Source: Cytophagaceae bacterium
GTDB taxonomy: Bacteria; Bacteroidota; Bacteroidia; Cytophagales; Flexibacteraceae
Direction: 5' to 3'
Assembly: GCA_027487695.1 (NCBI GenBank)
Contig: JAIYDB010000019.1
Span: 79,372 to 131,219, forward strand
Length of the DNA: 51,848 nucleotides
Shown: positions 18,630 to 27,756 of the stretch, piece after piece
Layout: every line of letters starts with the position of its first letter
How positions within the stretch are numbered: the stretch's first letter is position 1
Translations under genes and position numbers: made by a program
Notes under the pieces: model-generated
Told to the model about the DNA's origin: nothing
Database searches by the model: none
Seen by the model: only the letters and a program-made list of their open reading frames with translations

Positions 18630-20447
18630 ATGCTCAGGTGGGTACTGGTTTTAGTGTTTGGAGTAATTACATTAAATGTAAATGCTCAAAAGCTTATTTG
18701 GCGAAAGGAATTCGCCGATAAAGGTAAAACTATTTTAAAACGTGAATACCAAGTAAGGGCTAATAAACCACAAATTTTAGAAGGTGAGGCTATTACCTAT
18801 TTCAGTACCGGCTCTATTAAAAGTAAAGGTTCCTATTTAAAGAACAAGCCAAATGGATTTTGGCAGTTTTATTATGAAAATGGTAATCTGCAATTCGAGG
18901 TAAATTATTCAGATGGCATCCAAAATGGTCTGTATAAACAGTACTACCAAAATGGAAAGCTATCTAGAACTGGGGTTTTTGAAGCAGGCAAGAAGACTGG
19001 TAAATGGACCAACTTCTATGAAAACGAGCTGATTCAATCTGAAGGTGGCTATATTAAAGGGGTTAGAAATGGGCAATGGATAGGCTATTATGAAAACGGA
19101 AAAAAGAAATATGAACACTTCTATGAAAATGGCAAAAGCTGGTATATAGAGTTTTATGAAAGTGGCAGCCTAAAAATGGAAGGTAAAATGATAGGAGGTG
19201 TGAGCGATAGTGTTTGGACCTACTATTATGAAAACGGAAATATAAAAAGCCAAGGCATAGAAAAAAACGGCGTTAAAGAAGGTGCTTGGAAAACCTACTT
19301 TGAAAGCGGCTGTATTTTGGGTGAAGGCATTTTTGTAAACGGTGAGCCAAGTGGAAATTGGAAGTATTACCATGAATTTTCTGGTAAGTTAGCTAGCGAA
19401 GGTAGCTATGCCAATGGTCAACAAGATGGTAACTGGCGCTTATTCTTTGAAAATGGACAATTACAAGGCACAGGTAACTACCAAAAGGGTACAGGACCCT
19501 ACAAAGAATTTTATGAGAACGGTAAGCTTAAAGTTTCTGGTGAGTATATGGATGGGCTGCAAACTGGCGAATGGCTTTACTACGATGAAGATGGCGTAAA
19601 AGAAGGTGTTTGCAATTACCTTGAGGGACAAGGAAGCTATGAAGGCTTCTACCCCAATGGGAAATTAAAAACCAAAGGAACGCTACAAAAGGGTAAAAAA
19701 GTAGGTACTTGGAGCTTGTTCGATAGCAATGGGAACTTAACTGGAACCTTTGTTTCGTTCCAAGAAAATGCAACAGGTAAACCCATAGTTCATTTGAATA
19801 CACCTGTAATTGATACAATTAAGGTTGTTCCAAAACCTCAAACATCAACATTATCTAGTTTAAGGAAAAAGCGAACATTTTACCTTGCAGCAAAAAACAA
19901 CGAGCGCTGGTGGTTAATAGGAAGTGTAAATCCACTCGCCCTATTATCCAATAACCTTCCATTAAGTTTGGAGTATTATATCCCGAATAGGGTTGGGGTG
20001 GAAATCATATTCAGCCTAAGGCGAAAACCATTTGCGGGTAATTTTAATGATCCAGCACCTAATATCACCTATACCCAAGGTTATTCAATTGGTCTTCAGC
20101 ATAGATTTTATGAAAAGGATAAAGGCTATGGATCGGTTTATTTAGCTGGTGGTGGCCATTTTGCCGATTTTAATCATACCTATGTGCAACAAGGTAACTT
20201 TCCTTTAAACGATACCAAAACCTATTATTATGGTACTGAAAAAAGGTTTGAATTAATTGGTTTATTAGGCTGGAGGGTTGATAGGAATATCACTACCACG
20301 AAGAAAATAACTTTTGATTTTTTTGGCGGATTAGGGTTCGGACAAAGGCAGTTACTACTTGATAACAACGCCTTTTTTACTGACCTTAACAAAAACAAAT
20401 CATATACCCCTTTCAGAATTGGGGTTAGTTTCGGGTATTTGTTTTAA
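18630..20447 (+). CDS. MORN_2/YwqK-type repeat protein with C-terminal barrel-like domain
   Basis: Exported protein of 605 residues. Signal peptide about 1-19 (ending VNA-Q). From about 45 to 375 it is built of some 14-15 repeats of about 23 residues with the pattern G.W..YYENG.L..EG.Y, the MORN_2 unit that databases label 'YwqK family antitoxin'. After a linker (about 375-415) a C-terminal domain (about 420-605) has alternating strands, including GVEIIFSLRRKPF, YSIGLQHRFYEKDKGYG and a final FRIGVSFGYLF, suggesting an outer-membrane barrel or a beta-sandwich. There is no toxin partner, and the antitoxin name should be ignored. The function is unknown. Confidence 0.75.
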   Translation: MLRWVLVLVFGVITLNVNAQKLIWRKEFADKGKTILKREYQVRANKPQILEGEAITYFSTGSIKSKGSYLKNKPNGFWQFYYENGNLQFEVNYSDGIQNGLYKQYYQNGKLSRTGVFEAGKKTGKWTNFYENELIQSEGGYIKGVRNGQWIGYYENGKKKYEHFYENGKSWYIEFYESGSLKMEGKMIGGVSDSVWTYYYENGNIKSQGIEKNGVKEGAWKTYFESGCILGEGIFVNGEPSGNWKYYHEFSGKLASEGSYANGQQDGNWRLFFENGQLQGTGNYQKGTGPYKEFYENGKLKVSGEYMDGLQTGEWLYYDEDGVKEGVCNYLEGQGSYEGFYPNGKLKTKGTLQKGKKVGTWSLFDSNGNLTGTFVSFQENATGKPIVHLNTPVIDTIKVVPKPQTSTLSSLRKKRTFYLAAKNNERWWLIGSVNPLALLSNNLPLSLEYYIPNRVGVEIIFSLRRKPFAGNFNDPAPNITYTQGYSIGLQHRFYEKDKGYGSVYLAGGGHFADFNHTYVQQGNFPLNDTKTYYYGTEKRFELIGLLGWRVDRNITTTKKITFDFFGGLGFGQRQLLLDNNAFFTDLNKNKSYTPFRIGVSFGYLF

Positions 20448-20488
20448 TTTTGTAGGCTTGCACGATAAATACCTGCCTGCCAGTAATA

Positions 20489-22084
20489 ATGAATGAAACT
20501 TTAGAGCTCGTACTCTCGCCAGAGATCGCATTTGATAACGAGCAACTTTGCGACTATCTCAGTAAAACAACGGGAAATACAGTAGTACCTGACAATGTTG
20601 CTTTGATTCGCCGTTCCATTGATGCCAGAAGTAGGCAAATTAAGGTAAACTTAAAAGTTCAGATTTTCCCTGATGGAGTAGTTCCTGAACTTATCTCCTA
20701 CGTTCCAGATAAATTACCTTATGTAGGAAATGCTGAGCAAGCCATTGTAGTTGGTGCAGGTCCTGGAGGGCTATTTGCTGCGTTAAGGTTAATAGAGTTA
20801 GGTATTAAGCCTATCGTTTTAGAGCGAGGCAAAGATGTAAGGGCCAGACGTAGAGATTTGGCTGCCATCAATAAAGATAATATTGTAAACCCTGAAAGTA
20901 ACTATTGCTTTGGCGAAGGCGGTGCTGGCACTTATTCAGATGGTAAATTATATACACGGTCAAATAAGCGAGGAGATATAAGAAGGGTACTGGAAATATT
21001 CGTTGCCCACGGAGCTAACCAAGTTATCTTAGCCGATGCCCATCCACATATTGGTACTAATAAATTGCCTGCTATTGTAGCTGCCTTGCGTGAAACCATT
21101 ATTGCCCACGGTGGTGAGGTGCATTTTGATAGCAAGGTGGTTGATTTCAAATTGGAAGGGTCCGAAATGAAAGGGGTAACCCTTTCAAATGGCAATCAAC
21201 ACGATGGTATAGGGGTTATTTTAGCAACTGGCCACAGTGCAAGAGATATTTTCGAGCTTTTAGCAAAGAAAGATATTCTGATTGAGGCTAAACCATTTGC
21301 CCTTGGGGTAAGAGTGGAACACCAACAGCAATTGATTGATAGTATTCAATACAAACTTCCCGAGCGTGGTAAATACTTGCCACCTTCTAGTTATAGTCTT
21401 GTAGAACAAGTGCGTTACAAAGGTGAAGACCGTGGGGTTTTTAGCTTTTGTATGTGCCCTGGGGGATTTATAGTGCCATCGGCTACAGCTCCAGGCGAAT
21501 TAGTAGTAAATGGAATGAGTCCTTCAAGGAGAGATGGTAAGTATGCGAACTCTGGTATTGTAGTAGCCATAAACGAACCTGACTGGCAAGGATATGCTAA
21601 GCACGGAGTTTTAGCAGCTCTTGAATTACAATCGGCAGTTGAGCGAAAGGCATGCGAAGTTTCAGGTGGTGGACAAGCAGCACCAGCCCAAAGATTGATG
21701 GATTTTACCTTTAATAGATATAGTTCTTCGTTATTACCTACTAGCTATCAGCCTGGGTTAGTAAGTACCCAAATGGGTGAAGTATTACCAGAATTTATTC
21801 ATAAACGCTTGCAAGAAGGTTTCAAAATGTTTGGGCAGAAGATGAAAGGCTATTTAACTAACGAGGCCCAAGTTATTGGAATTGAAAGCCGTACATCATC
21901 GCCAGTGCGCATACCAAGAGAAAGAGAAACCTGCGAGCACCCTATTACCAAACGCCTTTTTCCTTGCGGTGAAGGAGCTGGATATGCAGGCGGAATAATG
22001 TCTGCAGCAATGGACGGCGAACGTTGTGCAGAAGCCCTAGTTCGTGCCTATGCAAAGCACAGTTTACACTTAGAAACAACCTAA
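20489..22084 (+). CDS. NAD(P)/FAD-dependent oxidoreductase (COG2509-type)
   Basis: Flavoprotein of 531 residues. An N-terminal domain (about 1-80) precedes the Rossmann dinucleotide-binding motif VVGAGPGGLFAALRLIELG (about 92-110), ending in a Glu-containing beta-strand, VLERG. Other family stretches are ESNYCFGEGGAGTYSDGKLY, ILADAHPHIGTNKLP, ILATGHSARD, and the C-terminal FPCGEGAGYAGGIMSAAMDG, which contributes to FAD binding. The reaction is not known for this family of 'uncharacterised FAD-dependent dehydrogenases'. mtaB starts 2 bp after its stop, so the two are almost certainly one operon. Confidence 0.88.
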   Translation: MNETLELVLSPEIAFDNEQLCDYLSKTTGNTVVPDNVALIRRSIDARSRQIKVNLKVQIFPDGVVPELISYVPDKLPYVGNAEQAIVVGAGPGGLFAALRLIELGIKPIVLERGKDVRARRRDLAAINKDNIVNPESNYCFGEGGAGTYSDGKLYTRSNKRGDIRRVLEIFVAHGANQVILADAHPHIGTNKLPAIVAALRETIIAHGGEVHFDSKVVDFKLEGSEMKGVTLSNGNQHDGIGVILATGHSARDIFELLAKKDILIEAKPFALGVRVEHQQQLIDSIQYKLPERGKYLPPSSYSLVEQVRYKGEDRGVFSFCMCPGGFIVPSATAPGELVVNGMSPSRRDGKYANSGIVVAINEPDWQGYAKHGVLAALELQSAVERKACEVSGGGQAAPAQRLMDFTFNRYSSSLLPTSYQPGLVSTQMGEVLPEFIHKRLQEGFKMFGQKMKGYLTNEAQVIGIESRTSSPVRIPRERETCEHPITKRLFPCGEGAGYAGGIMSAAMDGERCAEALVRAYAKHSLHLETT

Positions 22085-22086
22085 TT

Positions 22087-23424
22087 ATGAGCAACGCAAT
22101 AGAAAATACAAAAACTGTAGCCTTTTATACCTTAGGTTGCAAGCTTAACTTTTCGGAAACGAGTACCATTTCTAGGTTGTTTGAACAGAAGGGTTATCGT
22201 AAGGTGAACTTTGAAGAAGGAGCTGATATTTACATTATCAATACTTGTTCGGTTACTGAAAATGCTGATAAAAAGTGCAAGAAGGTTGTTTCTGAAGCCA
22301 AGAAGTTAAACCCTGATAGCTTTGTTTCTATCATAGGTTGCTATGCCCAGCTTAAACCTCAAGAAATTGCCACTATACCTGGTGTTGATGCGGTATTAGG
22401 TGCTGCAGAAAAGTTCAGGATGTTTGATTTTATCCCGAATTTTGAAAAGAAAGAAAAGGCGCAGGTTTTTAATTCACCAATTAGAAATGCTTCTGCCTTC
22501 ACTTCGTCATACAGTGTAAATGATAGAACTAGAACTTTCTTAAAGGTACAAGATGGTTGCGATTACTCTTGTAGCTTCTGCACTATTCCTTTAGCAAGGG
22601 GTTCTAGTAGGTCTGATAGTATTTCAAGTGTGGTTAATCAAGCCAAAGAAATTGCAAGCAAAGGCGTAAAGGAAATTGTACTTACAGGTGTTAACATTGG
22701 CGACTTTGGTCTGCAAGATGGAAGACGTGTAAATACCTTTCTGGATTTAGTAAAGGAATTAGATGAAGTTCAAGGTATTGAACGCTTCAGAATCAGTTCA
22801 ATTGAACCTAATTTGCTAAATACTGAAATCATAAATTTAGTAGGCAATAGCAAAAGGTTCGTTCCTCACTTTCATATCCCGTTACAATCTGGTAATAACA
22901 AACAATTGGCTGCAATGCGCAGAAGATACAAGCGTGAGCTGTATGCAGAAAGGGTTGAAGCCATTAAATCTGTAATGCCAAATGCTTGTATTGGGGTTGA
23001 TGTTATTGTTGGATTTCCAGGTGAAACTAATGAAGACTTTAAAGCTACTTATGAGTTTATCAACAACTTAGATATTAGCTACTTACACGTGTTCACTTAT
23101 AGTGAACGTGCGAATACCCACGCACTAAATATAACTCCTGTTGTACCTGGAAATATCCGTGCAGATAGGTCTAAAATGCTGCATACCCTTTCAGATAAAA
23201 AGCGTAGGGCATTTTATGAAACCCAGTTGGGAACTACCCATACTGTTCTTTGGGAAAACGATATTGAAGAGGGACAAATGCACGGCTTTACAGAAAACTA
23301 TGTACGTGTTGCCGCCCAATACGACCCAGCCTTAATTAACGAAACCAGTTTAGTAACCCTTACTGAATTTAACGATAGAGGAACCGTTAACTGCACTTTA
23401 GCAGAAGAAATTCTCAATCATTAA
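22087..23424 (+). CDS. mtaB: tRNA t6A37 methylthiotransferase MtaB
   Basis: Radical-SAM enzyme that adds a methylthio group to t6A at position 37 of tRNAs for ANN codons, giving ms2t6A. The chosen ATG (MSNAIENTKT) gives 445 residues. The N-terminal MTTase domain has three Cys ligands (in LGCKLN, INTCSVTENADKKC and GCYAQ). The radical-SAM domain carries CDYSCSFC (CxxxCxxC), and a C-terminal TRAM region follows. The order and spacing fit MtaB better than MiaB or RimO, and the TRAM end ELTEF-like stretch is short. It is coupled to the upstream FAD oxidoreductase by a 2-bp gap. Confidence 0.93.
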   Translation: MSNAIENTKTVAFYTLGCKLNFSETSTISRLFEQKGYRKVNFEEGADIYIINTCSVTENADKKCKKVVSEAKKLNPDSFVSIIGCYAQLKPQEIATIPGVDAVLGAAEKFRMFDFIPNFEKKEKAQVFNSPIRNASAFTSSYSVNDRTRTFLKVQDGCDYSCSFCTIPLARGSSRSDSISSVVNQAKEIASKGVKEIVLTGVNIGDFGLQDGRRVNTFLDLVKELDEVQGIERFRISSIEPNLLNTEIINLVGNSKRFVPHFHIPLQSGNNKQLAAMRRRYKRELYAERVEAIKSVMPNACIGVDVIVGFPGETNEDFKATYEFINNLDISYLHVFTYSERANTHALNITPVVPGNIRADRSKMLHTLSDKKRRAFYETQLGTTHTVLWENDIEEGQMHGFTENYVRVAAQYDPALINETSLVTLTEFNDRGTVNCTLAEEILNH

Positions 23425-23458
23425 GGGCTTACTAATTCAATAAAATACCAACGATAAA

Positions 23459-23486
23459 GGCAAATAATTGTAGGCAATTATTGCCA
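23459..23486. promoter_or_regulatory. Imperfect inverted repeat upstream of the hydroxyacyl-CoA dehydrogenase gene
   Basis: AATAATTG-TAGG-CAATTATT (23463-23482) is a perfect 8-bp inverted repeat. It extends with one bulged A to GGCAA / TTGCC. It overlaps the -33 region of the candidate promoter, a position suited to an operator. Confidence 0.4.
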
Positions 23487-23500
23487 TTCAATTACATTTG
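23468..23500 (+). promoter_or_regulatory. Candidate promoter of the hydroxyacyl-CoA dehydrogenase gene
   Basis: TACATTTG (23493-23500) is an exact TAnnTTTG match, with TTG 22 bp upstream (23468-23470). The -7 element ends 5 bp before the ATG, so the mRNA would be almost leaderless. Confidence 0.5.
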
Positions 23501-23505
23501 TCTTT

Positions 23506-24342
23506 ATGATAGTTGCAGTAATAGGAGCAGGTACTATGGGGCTGGGCATAGCCCAAGTTTCAGCACAGTTTGGTTTTGAAACATTGTTATTCGATGTGAA
23601 CGAAACTGCTTTAGCCAAGGCAAAAGATACTGTTTTGACGTCGTGGGCAAAGCTTTTAGAAAAAGGCAAACTCACTGCTGAACAGGTAGAAAAGGCTACT
23701 GCTAATTTCAGCACAACTTCTGATTTTGCGCTTTTAAAAGCTGATTTTATTATTGAAGCTATTGTTGAAAAGCTAGAAGTTAAGCAAAAACTTTTTCAAG
23801 ACCTTGAAGCCCAGAATTCTGAAACTGCGGTATTTGCTTCAAATACTTCATCATTAAGTATTACTAAGATTGCTTCGGCTTTAACTCATAAAAGTAGGTT
23901 TATTGGTTTGCACTTCTTTAATCCGGCAACGCTTATGCAGTTGGTGGAAGTAATTGCAGGTGCTGAATCAGGCTCAGAAGCTCTTCAAAAGGCTGCCAAT
24001 TTTGCTAAAGCCTGCAATAAAACTACTGTTCAGTGTGCAGATAGCCCTGGATTTATAGTGAATAGGGTGGCTCGTCCGTTTTACACTGAAGCACTATTAA
24101 TTGCAGAAGAGCGCATTGCCGATATCTCTGAAATTGACGACCTTATGGAAGCCACAGGATTTAAACTAGGTCCTTTCCGTTTGATGGATTTGATTGGTAA
24201 CGATATCAACTTCGCAGTTACCAACAGCCTTTTTGATGCCTTCTACTACCCTGCCCGCTTCCGTCCGAGCAGAATGCAAGGACAAAAAGTTGATGCCAAA
24301 CACCTTGGCAAAAAAACAGGACGTGGCTTTTATCAATACTAA
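23506..24342 (+). CDS. 3-hydroxybutyryl-CoA / 3-hydroxyacyl-CoA dehydrogenase
   Basis: NAD-dependent oxidoreductase of fatty-acid or butyrate-type metabolism, interconverting 3-hydroxyacyl-CoA and 3-oxoacyl-CoA. It has 278 residues, typical for single-domain-pair enzymes of this family. The N-terminal Rossmann motif is GAGTMGLGIAQVSAQFG, with the acidic LLFDVNE end. FASNTSSLSI and IGLHFFNPATLMQLVEVI hold the catalytic Ser and His. The C-terminal helical domain contains DSPGFIVNRV and ends KKTGRGFYQY. It stands alone between mtaB and the XRE regulator with its own promoter and inverted repeat. Confidence 0.94.
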   Translation: MIVAVIGAGTMGLGIAQVSAQFGFETLLFDVNETALAKAKDTVLTSWAKLLEKGKLTAEQVEKATANFSTTSDFALLKADFIIEAIVEKLEVKQKLFQDLEAQNSETAVFASNTSSLSITKIASALTHKSRFIGLHFFNPATLMQLVEVIAGAESGSEALQKAANFAKACNKTTVQCADSPGFIVNRVARPFYTEALLIAEERIADISEIDDLMEATGFKLGPFRLMDLIGNDINFAVTNSLFDAFYYPARFRPSRMQGQKVDAKHLGKKTGRGFYQY

Positions 24343-24426
24343 ACTGCTAAGTTTAGCTAAATATTTAAGGAAAAATGCATTAGTATTGCTTAGGCTTTTT
24401 TAGTTTTACAGCTAAGCTTACTAATT

Positions 24427-25482
24427 ATGAGTTTCACCAGCAATAACCTTCGCTTTTTAAGAAAAAAATTTGGCTATACTCAAGACCGCTTTGCAGAAGC
24501 GGTAGGTATAAAGCGTTCATCATTAGGAGCTTACGAAGAAGGTAGGGCCGAAGTAAAACAAGAGGTATTGGAAGTAATGGCTAACCTTTTCGGGGTTACT
24601 GCCTACGACCTTAAAAATACTAACCTCACCCAAGTAATTAGTAATGTACCCAATAGGGTTGCACCTCCTACTACCCCACCCGACCCAAGGCCACTAACCC
24701 CACAACCGTTTGCTAATATCCCAACAGCAAACCCTAGTGCTGGGCAAGGGACCCCATTTCAAACAAATGCGCCTTTCAGTAATCTGTTTGAAACCCCAAG
24801 GGTAATTGAACCTGCTCCGCAGCCTAGTACTAACAATCCGGTTGCAGGTTACCAGGCACCAATAACGCCAAATCCTGTTGTTGAAGAACTTAAAAAGCAG
24901 GCTCAAGACGAAACAAAAAAGCCAGAAACAGAACCAGCCGCTCCCAAAAAACAATCGCCAAAGATTGATCATGATTTCCTAACTGGCAGAGAGTGCAGGT
25001 ATTTGGCCTATACTGCCAATGAAAATGGAAAGCCATTGCTTAATATGGTAACTGCCGAACAAAGCAAAGACTATCTGAAATCATTAAACGATGTTAAGTT
25101 TTTAAGTGGATTAGAAACGCTTTCTTTTCCTTGGGCACAAGAAGGCGCTTTTTACAGGGCATTTGAATTACCTACAGAAGCTCAATTTTGGGTAATTGGT
25201 AAGTTTTGTAGGAACTGGATAACCCTAGCTGAGATGAGCAAGTTTGTGGTTGTGACTAACAAAGGACTGCAATATGGCATCCTAGAAAAAACCGACCATA
25301 AAGAAGGAATCACCTTACAAATAGGTGCCAATACCAAGCAAATTTCTTGGGAAAGTATCCTCGAAATATGGCAACAGGAAGCTGTAATTAGTCCTGAAAA
25401 GGCGGGTGAAAACTCTGCACTTCAAAGAATTATGGGCAAACTAACCGACCTTCAAACAGAAATTGCAGCCATACAAAAGTAA
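24427..25482 (+). CDS. XRE-family regulator with degenerate LexA/S24-like C-terminal domain
   Basis: DNA-binding protein of 351 residues. An N-terminal XRE helix-turn-helix (about 5-62) contains LRFLRKKFGYTQDRFAEAVG, then KRSSLGAYEEGRAEV. A Pro- and Thr-rich linker (about 78-175) follows. The C-terminal domain (about 183-340) matches the S24/LexA-like domain of Bacteroidota XRE regulators: LPTFSLP-like TLSFPWAQ, FYRAFELP, VIGKFCRNW, KFVVVTNKGLQYGILEK, ILEIWQQE. The catalytic Ser in the usual GDSM and the Lys in the usual VYKRV are both absent (PTEAQ and QYGIL instead), so self-cleavage is unlikely. It probably represses or activates without the LexA switch. The target is unknown. Confidence 0.85.
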   Translation: MSFTSNNLRFLRKKFGYTQDRFAEAVGIKRSSLGAYEEGRAEVKQEVLEVMANLFGVTAYDLKNTNLTQVISNVPNRVAPPTTPPDPRPLTPQPFANIPTANPSAGQGTPFQTNAPFSNLFETPRVIEPAPQPSTNNPVAGYQAPITPNPVVEELKKQAQDETKKPETEPAAPKKQSPKIDHDFLTGRECRYLAYTANENGKPLLNMVTAEQSKDYLKSLNDVKFLSGLETLSFPWAQEGAFYRAFELPTEAQFWVIGKFCRNWITLAEMSKFVVVTNKGLQYGILEKTDHKEGITLQIGANTKQISWESILEIWQQEAVISPEKAGENSALQRIMGKLTDLQTEIAAIQK

Positions 25483-25516
25483 AACTGCAATTCTTAAATA
25501 AATCTTAAGGTTGTTT

Positions 25517-26593
25517 TTAAAGGCCAAGAAGAGCAATAGTGTAATTTCTGTCTATTTTCCCATTAGGTGTATAAGCGAAATTAGGCAGGGAGTAAACAGC
25601 CTTTACATCGTGGTACTTAGCTAGTTTAGCCTTTAAATAGGTTTTAAGGCTATCTGCTTCTTCCATTTTATACTGCTCAATGATAAGAACTAGCTTTTGT
25701 CCTAGGTCCTTATCAGGCAAACCAGCTAAGATAAAAGGTTGCTTAATACCAATTTCAGGTAGGTAAGTGCCTATTTCCTGTTCTAAGGCATCTAAATGTA
25801 GCTTTATGCCGCCACTATTGATTACAAAGTCTAATCTTCCTTTGAATCGGAATGTGGTAGGACTAAGTACCTCAACTAAATCATTGGTTTGCATCCATTC
25901 CCCATTGGTAACATCTGCACGGAGGCGCAAGGCACCTTCCTCACTAGTCTTCACCTCTACCATAGGCATTGCAGTAAAGTAGCCCGAACGGTGGTAACCA
26001 TTAACCCTACGCAAGGCAATATGGCTCACAGTTTCAGTCATCCCATAAGTATGGTATATAGGGATAGGGAAATTAACTATTTCCTTTTCTAGCATTGGAG
26101 GGATGGCTCCCCCACCAACTATAATATTCTTAAGCTTACCAAAATCGGATATTAGTGTTTCCCAGTGCTGAACCAAATTGGCTAATTGCAAGGGTACAAC
26201 TGCCATAAATGTTGGTTTCAAAGGCAAATTACTAGCGAAAGGATTGCTAGTCGCCTCAGCTAGAATGATATCAGCATCTAACTCAGCAGCCCTAATGAGC
26301 ATCATTTTCCCACCGATATAATGGGTATTAATACAACAGTAAAAGACATCAGATTTCTCTAGTCCAAAATGAGAGTTTGTTTTAAACGCACTCTTTTCAA
26401 GTTGACTGCGACTTAGTATTATTGTTTTAGGAGTTCCAGTACTACCACTTGTAGTAATAGCAAGCTCTTCAAGACCAGAATTGTACTCCTTTAGAAATGA
26501 TAAACTGGGTTTAGCCCACTCAGGTGCATTTTCATAGTTAAATGCCAACTCTGGAGTGTAGTTAAAAACTTGCTCCCCCACATATATTTTCAT
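25517..26593 (-). CDS. AMP-binding acyl-CoA ligase, MenE-like (O-succinylbenzoate-CoA ligase)
   Basis: Adenylate-forming enzyme of 358 residues. The AMP-binding signature TTSGSTGTPKTIILS lies at about 47-61, followed by HYIGGKMMLIRAAE, YHTYGMTETVSHIALR, and the C-terminal GRLDFVINSGGIKLHLDALE, with PNGKIDR carrying the catalytic Lys near the end. The length is short for the superfamily, as is common for MenE-like proteins of Bacteroidota, and no domain is missing in the core. The menaquinone substrate is likely but not certain, since no other men genes are adjacent. It is the last gene of a four-gene minus-strand cluster, 9 bp after lpxB. Confidence 0.78.
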   Translation of the reverse strand: MKIYVGEQVFNYTPELAFNYENAPEWAKPSLSFLKEYNSGLEELAITTSGSTGTPKTIILSRSQLEKSAFKTNSHFGLEKSDVFYCCINTHYIGGKMMLIRAAELDADIILAEATSNPFASNLPLKPTFMAVVPLQLANLVQHWETLISDFGKLKNIIVGGGAIPPMLEKEIVNFPIPIYHTYGMTETVSHIALRRVNGYHRSGYFTAMPMVEVKTSEEGALRLRADVTNGEWMQTNDLVEVLSPTTFRFKGRLDFVINSGGIKLHLDALEQEIGTYLPEIGIKQPFILAGLPDKDLGQKLVLIIEQYKMEEADSLKTYLKAKLAKYHDVKAVYSLPNFAYTPNGKIDRNYTIALLGL

Positions 26594-26602
26594 GTTCTGG
26601 TG

Positions 26603-27715
26603 TTACGCCTTAAGGTACTTTATAATCAATGTGGCAGTTTTGTCCGATGCGCTTTCTTTACCTAGAACCTGCTGAATTTCAGCATAACCCTTTAATACTG
26701 TATTTCTATATTCTTCATTGAAAAGTAAAAGCTTCAATTCAGCCGATAGGTTACTTGGGTTAAACTCATCCTGAATTAACTCTTTCACTATAAGCTTATT
26801 GGCTATTAAATTCACTAAGCTAATAAACTTAACTTTAATAAAGGAACGTGCAATGGCATAGGTTATCTCGCTAGTTCTGTAGCAAACTACCTGTGGTACA
26901 TTAAACATAGCAGTTTCTAAGGTAGCAGTACCGCTAGTAACGATTGCTACACTAGCCTGCTTTAGCAAGTCATAGGTTTGGTTGTACACAACCCTGATGG
27001 TATCGTGCCTTCTGAATTTCTCGTAGTATTCTTGAGGCAGATTATTCATACCCGCAATTACAAACTGATAGTTCTGCATAAATGGTGGGATAATACTCAC
27101 CATAAAGTGCAGGAGGTGCTCTATTTCTTGCTTTCTACTACCGGGTAAAACAGCAATGATAGGTCGTTCATCTAACCCGTTTTCAGCCCTGAAATTATCA
27201 TTTGCCTTATGAGCTAATACAGCATCAACAACCGGGTTACCAACATAATCTACCTTAACATCATACTTAGCATAAAACTCAGTTTCAAAAGGAAGTATGC
27301 AGAACATCTTATCTACATATAGCTTCACCTTTTTAACCCTGCTAGCATTCCAAGCCCAAAGCTTAGGAGAAATATAATAGTGCGTTTTAATGCCTATACT
27401 TTTAGCAAACTGAGCAATACGAAGATTGAAGCCAGCAAAATCAACTAAAATTACTACATCAGGTTTATAGCTGGCAATATCTGATTTACAGTTATTGATA
27501 GACTTTCTGAGGGTACCTAGGTTTCTGAACACTTCATAAAAACCCATAAATGAGATTTCCTTGTAGTGTTGCACGAGGTCTAATCCTGCATTTTTAGATA
27601 AATCGCCACCATAACCCCTAAACTGTGCAGCTGGATCTTGCTTCTTAATAGCCTTTATTAAGTTGCTTGCGTGCAAATCGCCTGAGGCCTCACCTGCTAT
27701 GATATAGTATTTCAT
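26603..27715 (-). CDS. lpxB: Lipid-A-disaccharide synthase LpxB
   Basis: Peripheral inner-membrane glycosyltransferase that joins UDP-diacylglucosamine and lipid X to form the lipid A disaccharide. It has 370 residues, normal length. The N-terminus has the family signature AGEASGDLHASNLIKAI, then GYGGDLSKNAGLDLV, VDFAGFNLRIA, YYISPKLWAWN, and PGSRKQEIEHLL in the second Rossmann-like domain, with TSGTATLETAMFNVPQVVCY near the active site. The order and motifs are diagnostic. It lies 41 bp after the queD-like gene and 9 bp before menE-like. Confidence 0.97.
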   Translation of the reverse strand: MKYYIIAGEASGDLHASNLIKAIKKQDPAAQFRGYGGDLSKNAGLDLVQHYKEISFMGFYEVFRNLGTLRKSINNCKSDIASYKPDVVILVDFAGFNLRIAQFAKSIGIKTHYYISPKLWAWNASRVKKVKLYVDKMFCILPFETEFYAKYDVKVDYVGNPVVDAVLAHKANDNFRAENGLDERPIIAVLPGSRKQEIEHLLHFMVSIIPPFMQNYQFVIAGMNNLPQEYYEKFRRHDTIRVVYNQTYDLLKQASVAIVTSGTATLETAMFNVPQVVCYRTSEITYAIARSFIKVKFISLVNLIANKLIVKELIQDEFNPSNLSAELKLLLFNEEYRNTVLKGYAEIQQVLGKESASDKTATLIIKYLKA

Positions 27716-27756
27716 AAGTTGTTTTTTGAAGGCATAGAGCCGTAAATAATTATGGT

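Noticed and set aside
18630-20447. YwqK antitoxin of a toxin-antitoxin system
   Set aside because: The repeat family name is historical; the protein is exported, 605 residues long, and has no toxin gene beside it.
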